A DNA stretch of 64,000 nucleotides from Ridgeia piscesae (lineage: Eukaryota; Annelida; Polychaeta; Sabellida; Siboglinidae): contig JAODUO010000438.1 of NCBI GenBank assembly GCA_025642075.2, positions 145,001 through 209,000 of the forward strand. The letters run 5' to 3'. The notes under the pieces were generated by a model, which saw nothing but the letters and a program-made list of their open reading frames with translations, searched no databases and was not told the origin of the DNA. The position numbers and the translations under genes were made by a program. Below, one piece after another: positions 47,401 to 59,400 of this stretch. Positions within the stretch are counted from its first letter, which is position 1, and each line of letters opens with the position of its first letter.

Positions 47401-50400
47401 GAGTATAATATTTTAATAAATTAAAAAAATAAAAGCTTTTTAGTGATATAATAAAAACCACTTATTGCATTAGCCAAAGAAAATCACTGTACATTTCCTG
47501 AAAGTTTATCCTTGTGATCAGTTTAGTGATGTTGTCAGCTGACTGAATCATTCTATCTACTGTGTCTTTTACACAAGGAAGACTGCATGATGACAATATT
47601 ATGGCATGAAGAGATGACCTGGCCCCCACATTTTGGCCCTACACCCCTTCCTACTCTGTCACATGACTTGCCACTAGCCTCTAGGTGCCCCTTCATTACA
47701 CCTAATTCTCTACTCTACAAAAACATATTTCTAAAGCCTACTAACACTACAGACCTTTTAGAATGCTGGAGGATTCACCTGTCAAGGCCAGACACGGTTG
47801 GTATGTACAGTGATTACACTGTCGAATTTGGAAACACTTTCATTCTTTATTGAACACATGTGACCAGAGCATTTAATAAAATATTATGTCTGGAAAGGCA
47901 CCAAACAAATTGCTTTCTGGCACAAATTATTGATGTTTTTGTAATGTCTGGTTACTACTCGTATGTGTGCTGAATAATATAGCATTCAAAAAATATTTTA
48001 ATAGCTTAATTACTCAAGGATAAATCCAATTTCAAACAATTTGAGAAATTTCTTTTTAGAAAGTAACCTTCAAAAGATTGTATAATGAATTAAATTATTT
48101 GATATCAACATGCCTGAACATTGAACAAAAGTAATGTAATAGTTTAACTTTACTGACAATAAACATATATATAGCTATCATAGTCAGGCCAAAAACCATT
48201 TTGAATGTTTGTTATCAAAATACACTTCACCCAAGGTGTCTGGCCTTAAATAAAACTAAAAGGAGATGTTGGTTACTGCTTAACTTAAATATTTACCTTT
48301 ATTAACTACTAAAATGTATAAATCATCACACGCAAATTACATAATGCCAACATTTTATGGAAAAACACAGAAATAATAGAGTAGAAGACGATATAATTTG
48401 CACATCCAGCATTCCAGTATCATATACCAAAGCACCAACAAGCCAGGAGAAAATTTACAACAGAACGCACATGCAAAACAATAACGAACTACAACATTTA
48501 ACCAAACATTATGGGTGCTGTGTATAAGAATTTACATAAAGGAGGCTCATGAAATGAGGAGAGTAACTGTACCTCTGAGCTTCCCTTCAGCTGCTGCACC
48601 TCCATCTGTAACCTCTGCACCTCTGCTTGTTGCTACAACACAAACACACCTGGTCACTGTCCACTCTACTTGTAGGTGGCACGGTAGTGCTTACATGGTT
48701 CAACACAGACCTCTCTACTGTAACGGAACACATTCTGTGACACAACTGTTGACACACAAAGTCAATGATCGATGTGTCAGCCATCTTCTCCTACATCATG
48801 TCCCAATGTCAATGACAGAAACAACAAATGATAAAGTTTCCCTCCACAAAGATACGCAATTAGCATCGATGGTAACTGCCGTACATTGTAATTACATGTT
48901 TAAGAAAAGAGCACCATTATGTAATAAGAGCAGATACATTGCATGTACACATGTTTTGCAAGGCTGCTCTGACTGAGTGAGACTCCACTTACCTATTGAA
49001 ATCCTGCTCCGACTGATTGAGACTCCACTCACCTATTTAAGTCCTGCTCCGACTGAGTGAGAATCCACTCACCTTTTTAAGTCCTGCTCTGACTGAGTGA
49101 GAATCCACTCACCTATTTAAGCCCTGCTCCGACTGAGTGAGAATCCACTCACCTTTTTAAGTCCTGCTCTGACTGAGTGAGACTCCACTCACCTATTTAA
49201 GCCCTGCTCCGACTGAGTGAGACTCCACTCACCTTTTTAAGTCCTGCTCTGACTGAGTGAGACTCCACTCACCTATTTAAGCCCTGCTCTGACTGAGTGA
49301 GACTCCACTCACCTTTTTAAGTCCTGCTCCGACTGAGTGAGACTCCACTCACCTATTTAAGCCCTGCTACGACTGAGTGAGAATCCACTCACCTTTTTAA
49401 GTCCTGCTCCGACTGAGTGAGAATCCACTCACCTATCTAAGTCCTACTCCGACTGAGTGAGAATCCACTCACCTATCTAAGTCCTACTCCGACTGAATGA
49501 GACTCCACTCACCTATCTAAGTCCTGCTCCGACTGAATGAGACTCCACTCACCTATCTAAGTCCTGCTCCGACTGAGTGAGACGCCACTCACCTATCTAA
49601 GTCCTGCTCCGACTGAGTGAGATTCCACTCACCTATTTAAGTCCTGCTCCGACTGAATGAGACTCCACTCACCTATTTAAGTCCTGCTCTGACTGAATGA
49701 GACTCCACTCACCTATTTAAGTCCTGCTCCGACTGAATGAGACTCCACTCACCTATTTAAGTCCTGCTCTGACTGAATGAGACTCCACCCACCTATTTAA
49801 GTCCTGCTCCGACTGAGTGAGACTCCACTCACCTATCTAAGTCCTGCTCCGACTGAGAGACACTCGACTCACCTGTTGTAATTCCTGCTCCGACTGAGAG
49901 ACCTTCCCGCTCCATTTCTTCTCCTCCTGCTCCACACTGTTCTGTAGTTGCTGCAGAATGGCTTCCTGAGTGACACAACACGACAATCACGTCAGCTAGG
50001 AACACAACTGCTTCTGAATGTACCTAAACACCAGCCAAGTATCATTGACACTGCTCTCATTTCAGTAACAGACACCATACTGGGAGTCTGTTCCCTTTTG
50101 CTACCTTGTCAGCATGTCACCCACATTGATTGTCACAACCTAGATTACAGTGCCAGACTGACAATCAAGAGCATTTTTGTTCAGCCCAGTTGTTCTTTCA
50201 GATGGAAAACAAACATCCATCATCAACCCCCCAGGGGAAGCTAAAGATTTGGGCATAAAGACTCTCTAACTGTAAAGAAAAAACTCTGAAAAAGTTTCAA
50301 CGATGTGATGGTTTGTCACACGTGTGACAGAACTCACCGTGTCTGCAAGAACCACTTTGTAGTGAGCAACTTCTGATTGAAGTTTACTCTGGGCCTGTCG

Positions 50401-53400
50401 CTCTTTTGCTAATTGTGCCTCCACGTCGGGAGAGCTACCGGATGGCTGCAAGAGAAGGACAGACTGACTGATGACCTGCTAACTGATAGTATGGCTGCAG
50501 AAGGAAAGGACATGTTCAGGACAACAACAGTCTCTAAGAAACCATCACTGCTGAAGACAGACACATCTGATTTACTATGACAGAAGCCATTAGCCCAGTC
50601 CATTGGTATACATTTTTAAACACTTAGTACAAGAACAACGAATCACACAACGAAAACAAGAATTCGCAGGATAAAATGGACATTGAATATTTACAATGTT
50701 GTTGTTGTTGTTAAATAGCATTTCGACAAACACACCAGTATTGTGGTGCACGGCTAAAGGCTGTTACCCGTGTGGTTCAGTAGCCAACCAATACAGTTGT
50801 ATACTGCTGTCATACCTTTGTGTTGCTAAGTTGTTGTAAATACTGCGTCGCCTGCTTTTCAAATGAGGCTACCCAGTCTTTCTGCTGAAACAACGACACA
50901 GTAAATGTCAGCATACACACTGTAACAAAATCTTCACACAACTACAGATAACCTTTACAGCTGGAGACCCAGACTGAGAGCAAAATAGTCCTTTCTGGGC
51001 CAGGAAGATCACAGAAGCCATATGCCTTGCATATATGTTACATTGTAGAAATAAACACAATTATGAAGTGCTGAGAAATGTCTTAATAACTGTATGGTGT
51101 TCCTTCAAGATGTGAGGAGAATATGACTAATTTGGCTCACATAAGGACAGCTGCTACCTAGATAAGAGAAACAAACTTTATTCCAAAATAAGAGAAACAA
51201 ACTTTAATCCAAAATAACCATCATGTCATCGAAAGTCTGAAACAACCGACAGTGTTGCCATCTTGACACTGCTGACTCACCGTTGACGTTGTCTCGACAC
51301 TGACACTGGGGAAGAGGCGCTGAAGCAGCCTCTGTTGCTCCTCTACCAACTCCTGGGAAACAATCACAGGTAGTTAGGGACCATCTCAAAATATGGTGAG
51401 TCATTTAAGGCCTTTTATAAATATGGGCAAACTATCCACATGAAAATCCACGATGTCTGCATGAGATGTATATGTAAAATGTAGCGATTCAGATAAAGCG
51501 TAAATAAACACTGTACAAGGCTGGTCCCACTATACAAGGCTGGTCCCACTGTACAAGGCTGGTCCCACTATACAAGGCAGGTCCCACTATACAAGGCAGG
51601 TCCCACTGTACAAGGCTGGTCCCACTGTACAAGGCAGGTCCCACTATACAAGGCAGGTCCCACTGTACAAGGCAGGTCCCACTGTACAAGGCTGGTCCCA
51701 CTATACAAGGCAGGTCCCACTGTACAAGGCAGGTCCCACTGTACAAGGCTGGTCCCACTGTACAAGGCAGGTCCCACTGTACAAGGCAGGTCCCACTGTA
51801 CAAGGCAGGTCCCACTGTACAAGGCAGGTCCCACTGTACAAGGCAGGTCCCACTGTACAAGGCAGGTCCCACTGTACAAGGCAGGTCCCACTGTACAAGG
51901 CTGGTCCCACTGTACAAGGCAGGTCCCACTGTACAAGGCTGGTCCCACTGTACAAGGCTGGTCCCACTGTACAAGGCAGGTCCCACTGTACAAGGCAGGT
52001 CCCACTGTACAAGGCAGGTCCCACTGTACAAGGCTGGTCCCACTGTACAAGGCAGGTCCCACTGTACAAGGCAGGTCCCACTGTACAAGGCAGGTCCCAC
52101 TGTACAAGGCAGGTCCCAATGTACAAGGCAGGTCCCACTGTACAAGGCTGGTCCCACTGTACAAGGCAGGTCCCACTGTACAAGGCAGGTCCCACTGTAC
52201 AAGGCAGGTCCCACTGTACAAGGCAGGTCCCACTGTACAAGGCAGGTCCCACTGTACAAGGCAGGTCCCACTGTACAAGGCAGGTCCCACTGTACAAGGC
52301 AGGTCCCACTGTACAAGGCAGCCCACTGTACAAGGCTGGTCCCACTGTACAAGGCAGGTCCCACTGTACAAGGCTGGTCCCACTGTACAAGGCTGGTCCC
52401 ACTGTACAAGGCAGGTCCCACTGTACAAGGCAGGTCCCACTGTACAAGGCAGGTCCCACTGTACAAGGCTGGTCCCACTGTACAAGGCAGGTCCCACTGT
52501 ACAAGGCAGGTCCCACTGTACAAGGCAGGTCCCACTGTACAAGGCAGGTCCCATCGTGTTTAGTGTTGTACAGGGATTTGTTCAAGCTTCCTTGTTTCAA
52601 GGTTCCAAGGTGAAATGATATTCCTTCTGTGAAATATTGCACATCAATCTCTCAAGACATCTTCTGCATTTATGGTCTCCCAAACACACACAAGAAGACG
52701 AGAGGGATGTTTTCATTACAAGTTGATGTGATAACTAACCTTGCCATTCTCTGCAGGCTTGTCCGTCATTGACTGGCATTTCTTATTCAGTTCCTGCAGA
52801 ACAAAAACAGAATTATGAAAATTATGCGATATTACCCTTGGGCAGAAATCATAGACTTCTGACAAGTCTCAAGGTCTCTTATTGTGGAAAAGTACCATGT
52901 GGAGAAATAATATATATTTAAAGGGATACTCTACTCAGAGGTTTGCAGTATTAACTTACATATGCATAATATATTGGCTGTGCATAGTAATTGTACACAA
53001 AGATCGTTAATAAACAATTAATTTTAGTATAATTGTACCAAAAACCATGTTATCTTGGATTCAGGGCATTGCCATCTTGAGGCACAGAACCAGTGAAGTA
53101 AGTCAAATCATTTATGTCACTGGAGCATTGCTGGAAAAGGCAAAGCTTGGCAGAGACATCGCACATAATTGTGATACGTCAAATACCATTGGACAGACAT
53201 AGGATGTTTGAACATGCATGCATCAGTGACGTAAGCGGTTTACGTCACTGGTTCTGTGCCTCAAGATGGCAGTGCCCTGAAACCAACATAGCATGTTTCT
53301 GGTACAACTATACAATAAATAATTGTTTATTAATGATCTTCGTGCACAATTATTATGCACAACCAATATACATATGTAAGTAAATGCTGTGAACCACTCA

Positions 53401-56400
53401 CTGGCTGGAGTATCCTTTTCAGTGATTTACAGCGAGTCTTCCTTGGAAATGCTCTATTTAACGTTGGATGTTATGTTCTGTGCTGTTACAACAAGTTCTG
53501 TTACAACAGTTTTGCTTAACATTCTGCTTGGTTGTGATTATATGGATTTAAGCAGTTGGTGTTAATTTGTTGACAGAATCTCACTAAGGAAGGGATGAAT
53601 CTGAAATTTCACTTGAAGCGAAACGAATATCCTCAAAATTTGGAATACGACTTGAATATTGAATATAATATTCACTGGCTTCGAATTCGATTAGAATTTT
53701 GAAAGGTGTCGAGATGCCTAGCTGGGACACAGCATCATACTGTGGCCATAGGCTCAAGCCTGAGCTGGAATTATCGGCATTATGGCCATTATGCATCAAT
53801 CTTTTTGTTTACTTTCTGACCTAACCATGAAAACAACTTCTTACAGCCACCTAACTTCTCCTCACATATCTTATGTATATATACACACATAAGGTTACAA
53901 AATAAAATCATTTACATTTCTGTAAAGAATAAAATTAACAAAACAAACTCGTACAAAACTCGACATGATCTACGTGTAGCTCAGTGACTACCGTAACATT
54001 GGTAATTTCTCGCAGGTGTTGCTATGACCTCGCCAAAATCCGTTTTTTTGCTAACCCTAAAGTAATCATAAGTAACCCTAAGCTAACTAATACTAAACTT
54101 ACCCTAAACACAAACTCGATACTGCAAACAAGCGGCCCCTCGACACCACACCGATATTATGGTACCAACGTAATCATAGAGCTACGCATAATCGCCATAG
54201 ATGGCGATGACGCCGCATTGCCAGCGAGTTTTGCGCGAGTTTGTTTTGTGAAGTTTATTTGTTTCACTAATGTTAGTAATTTTATTTTGTAACCTAGTGT
54301 ATGTAGATGTATACAAGATACGTGAGGAGTAATTTGGTGGTTGTATGTTGTTGTTTTTAAAGTTAAGTCAGAAAGTAAGATCACCCAGTACCGATATTGC
54401 GACATGAACGAAAATATTCTAGTGATATTCGTTTATACAGCTGTGAATTTTCGAAACAAATAGTGAAAAAAGATTTGAATATGAATCAATTTTTTCCCAT
54501 CCTTAAACCATACACACATAGAGTACAAGAAAAATAACATGAAAGTACAGATCAGAATAAGTCGACTCATTCACAACCATTGGCGATAATCTCAAATATA
54601 GTCACAACTACAATGTAAAATTTCAAAGCATCACTTAACAACATAAACAATAATTATCTAATCAACTGTCACGTTATGACCAATCTGGTCTTCACGAAAA
54701 TGATGGATAATATAACCATGGACACTGACAATTATTATTACAGCTGTATACGAATAGCAGTGTTTAAAATACAACGTTACAATCATATCATTCAACACAT
54801 GATGACGATGACAGAGTACACGCAGGGTTAGAACAATGACACCACTGACTGTTACAACTGGACAAGCGGTTATGACACAGTATATCTGGACAAGCAGTTA
54901 TGTCACAGCAAATAAAGCAGCGACCAGGCGAGACGTCTACAAGCGTCGGAGGAGCAACAACAGCAGCTGTGAGAATCAACATTACAACAACACTGCTGCA
55001 CACCTGAAAGAAATGAAAGCCAGGAGGTTAGTGAGAGGCAGGAGGAACCACAACACCTGGGGCGACATTGCAACACTGACACAGAAAGCATCAAATCCAA
55101 TGCAATGAGTATGTTTCTTTTAATATATTATGTATATAAATGATTACCCACAATTTTCTGTTACTAAACCGTACGTTCAGTATTTCAGCGGTCTCGCTAA
55201 CAGATATTACGCTATATGTTTCTCCGCGAAGTTAACATCATCAACAATAAACAACAATTGTAAGTAGCAGTAGTGAGTTCGTTGTGATATTCGTTTCGCA
55301 GAATATACACAGTTAGTTATGCAAAGGATCTATTTATTTGGTCTTTCAGTTCTCAAGAGGATCACTAGTTCCTCTCCTGACTCAGGCACTGGAAACCACC
55401 AGTTGGCTGTCAGAGGATCAGACACTGCATTCTAGTCACCACGGCAACAGCCCATACAATCTGTCTGTCAACTTAACGTAGAAATCTTGTTAATAACTAC
55501 ATTTGATTTCTTATGACGAGTTGCTGTCATGACATAAAAGGTATTCTGCATTTGTCCAGGGTTCCCATAATTCAAACATTTGCCAAATGATACAATTACA
55601 TCAGCATGATTTCTCTATATTTCCAATTCAACAGTATTTACTAGAACCCAATATCAGGAGTGTGATGTACAAGTAAAAATGTGGTGTCAAAATTGCAGGA
55701 TTGTTAGTTCAATAATCAGCATCAAAACACAACCAGCAACAACAAAAAACAATTTCTCACTTATTCACGTTAGTAAAACTTGCCGCACACAAACCCGTGC
55801 TTGTTAGTGACGACGACATTCGCAGCAGTACACAAGTGGCCTGTGCCAACGCTTACTTCTACTTGCTGTTTGTACTGAGTGTTTTCCTGGCGGAGTCGCT
55901 CCACCTCGGCTGGCGGAGGACTCGCCACGTTGCCATTGACCAGGTCAGACGACTGACCCTGGTCCAGCTGCCGATGCAACTTCTGCAATGTCACTGCCAT
56001 GTCAGTCTCAACCTCTCACGGGAAATACACCCTCACACATACTGGCTACTTTAGTGACCAACAGCTGTGGCACCAGTGAAGTTATACCAGTTCCATTATG
56101 TCAGTCCAACAATACAAGAAAGAAGTATAACCATTAAATGTCTCTAGATGCGCAATGTACAGACAAAACCAGTAACTGCTTTTAAAGTACATGAAGCAAT
56201 ATTCTGTGGTAGCTAACCCTTGATTTCCCAGGACAAGCCCCCATGGATGCCAGGCACAAGACAAGCCCCCTTGGATCCCAGGCACAAGACAAGCCCCCTT
56301 GGATCCCAGGCACAATACAAGCCCCCTTGGATCCCAGGCACAAGACAAGCCCCCGTGGATCCCAGGCACAAGACAAGCCCCCATGGATCCCAGGCACAAG

Positions 56401-59400
56401 ACAAGCCCCCTAGGATCCCAGGCACAAGACAAGCCCCCGTGGATCCCAGGCACAAGACAAGCCCCCGTGGATCCCAGGCACAAGACAAGCCCCCGTGGAT
56501 CCCAGGCACAAGACAAGCCCCCGTGGATCCCAGGCACAAGACAAGCCCCCGTGGATCCCAGGCACAAGACAAGCCCCCGTGGATCCCAGGCACAAGACAA
56601 GCCCCCGTGGATCCCAGGCACAAGACAAGCCCCCGTGGATCCCAGGCACAAGACAAGCCCCCGTGGATCCCAGGCACAAGACAAGCCCCCGTGGATCCCA
56701 GGCACAAGACAAGCCCCCGTGGATCCCAGGCACAAGACAAGCCCCCGTGGATCCCAGGCACAAGACAAGCCCCCGTGGATCCCAGGCACAAGACAAGCCC
56801 CCGTGGATCCCAGGCACAAGACAAGCCCCCGTGGATCCCAGGCACAAGACAAGCCCCCGTGGATCCCAGGCACAAGACAAGCCCCCGTGGATCCCAGGCA
56901 CAAGACAAGCCCCCGTGGATCCCAGGCACAAGACAAGCCCCCGTGGATCCCAGGCACAAGACAAGCCCCCGTGGATCCCAGGCACAAGACAAGCCCCCGT
57001 GGATCCCAGGCACAAGACAAGCCCCCGTGGATCCCAGGCACAAGACAAGCCCCCGTGGATCCCAGGCACAAGACAAGCCCCCGTGGATCCCAGGCACAAG
57101 ACAAGCCCCCGTGGATCCCAGGCACAAGACAAGCCCCCGTGGATCCCAGGCACAAGACAAGCCCCCATGGATCCCAGGCACAAGCGGACTAAATGGACAG
57201 AGGAGCACTGAAGCCGGTGACAAAGCAGGGTGGACAATGAGGTGGACACACAACAGTCATGTCATTGGTGGCTACGTTCAGTCAACTATCAACTTCAGGA
57301 ATTTCATCTGTTTCAAATATACCCTTTAAGCAAATTATAAAATTAACTCAACCACCAGCAGGGTATTATTTTACTAATACGCCTCAAAAAGGTTTACTGA
57401 ACACACCAAACATAGAAAGGAAGCAATGAATTAGTCATACTTCAATCTGTTTTTCTTTCCCATTCAGCACTGCCTGCAGTACAGTCAACTCGGCTTTTGT
57501 CGTGTCAAGGTCATTGATGATTTGACGGACATCGATCGACGACCTCTCCTCGACTCGCGTAAACGTTGTGTACTCCTTGCCGTGCAACTCTGATGGACCA
57601 GTAGCGACTGGTGCTGCCACTTGGGGCTGTATACGGGTTTGCAACTCCTGCGAGTTAAGACCAACTCTCTCATACCAATTTATTGGGTCACACACAGGCT
57701 GTTATATTCTAAGCTTGTATAACGACAAATACAATACACTACGCTTTTCTACTGTATTGTTTTTAAGTTACAAGACCGACAACACATGCTGTAGATAATC
57801 ACCATCGCTTACAATAACAATGCAGGAAATCTTTAAATAAAATACGACCCTAACTAGTTTTCTTCAATGAAGAATCTACTCTCTCTGTTTCCCCGGCATG
57901 TGTTACCAGTTGCAGCAGCCTGCCGAATGCTTACAGCGATCTCTGTCTCCTTCTGCTGGAGCTGAGCCTCGAGACGGTCCACCTCAGACACCTTCTCCTT
58001 CAGCTCAGCCTGCACCTCCGCGATGCCCTCCGCCGTCTTCTCAGCCTTCGTCAGCGTCTCCGTCGCTTCACGACAACCCGCCAACAACTCCTGGCGGTAG
58101 ACAGCCAAGGGTTGATTATAATACTCCACTCTTGTTAGTTATATACACCAATCAGCCAGCAACTGGCACAGGGCAACCAGGCGTTAATTCTATACACCAA
58201 CCAATCAGTAAAACTGCTGGTGTTGAACATCCATGGGTTAATTTTATATTATCCAACAGTTAGTAAAACTTCTGGCAGTGGACTGCTACTTTGTGGACAA
58301 ACTGTCGCCATCAACCAGTCAACAACTCCAGGCGGTAGACAGCCAAGGGTTAAATATACACCCCCAACTGTCTAACAGGTCCTTACTATCAAATTCAATC
58401 ACACTTGAACTGGAATATATCTCCCAAAAACTGTGACTGCAACAAGAATGTTCAAGTAAAACCAATTAAAATCATGACCACTTTAGACAGCCATGTGTGT
58501 CTGGTGAGAACAAGCAGCTTACTTGGTTCTCTTTCTTCACTACGTCCAGTTCGCTGTGAGATCTCGTCAGTTCTGCCTCCCGCTTCTGCAGTGTCGACTC
58601 AAGGGTGCTAACCTGGGCCGCGAGACTCTCCGACCTAACACTCATTTGCTGCATCTCCTCCTTGAGGGACCCCAAGGCCTGCAAGTCACACCCCAGTCAC
58701 AGTCTCGCATCTCTCTCAGTCTCACATCTCCCATCTCCAATCTCACTCAGTCTCCCATCTCACTCAGTCTCTCACCTCTTTCAGTCTCACTAATTTCTTT
58801 CAATCTGTCCTTCCCCATTCAGTCTCACACATCTCTTTCAATCTGTCCTTCCCCATTCAGTCTCACTCGTCTCTTTCAATCTGTCCTTCCCCATTCAGTC
58901 TCACACATCTCTTTCAATCTGTCCTTCCCCATTCAGTCTCACTCGTCTCTTTCAATCTGTCCTTCCCCATTCAGTCTCACTCGTCTCTTTCAATCTGTCC
59001 TTCCCCATTCAGTCTCACTCGTCTCTTTCAATCTGTCCTTCCCATTCAGTCTCACTTGTCTCTTTCAATCTGTCCTTCCCATTCAGTCTCACTCGTCTCT
59101 TTCAATATGTCCTTCCCCATTCAGTCTCACTCGTCTCTTTCAATCTGTCCTTCCCCATTCAGTCTCACTCGTCTCTTTCAATATGTCCTTCCCCATTCAG
59201 TCTCACTTGTCTCTTTCAATCTGTCCTTCCCCATTCAGTCTCACTCGTCTCTTTCAATCATGTCCTTCCCCATTCAGTCTCACTCGTCTTTTTCAATATG
59301 TCCTTCCCCATTCAGTCTCACTCGTCTCTTTCAGTCTGTCCTTCCCCATTCAGTCTCACTCGTCTATTTCAATCTGTCCTTCCCCATTCAGTCTCACACA

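Noticed and set aside
48961..49880. CRISPR array
   Set aside because: Regular 40-base spacing looks CRISPR-like, but the whole unit is repeated with no unique spacers, and the context is a eukaryotic intron.
51489..52642. ORFs of 313-348 codons rich in Leu, Cys and Trp
   Set aside because: Frames of the 19-bp array, intronic.
53114..53383. 89-codon ORF
   Set aside because: Lies within the fold-back element and spans its right inverted arm. No homology recognised.
56082..57329. ORFs of 238-369 codons on both strands
   Set aside because: A direct result of the 28-bp array. The translation is a short peptide cycle, and the region lies inside an intron of the RRBP1-like gene.
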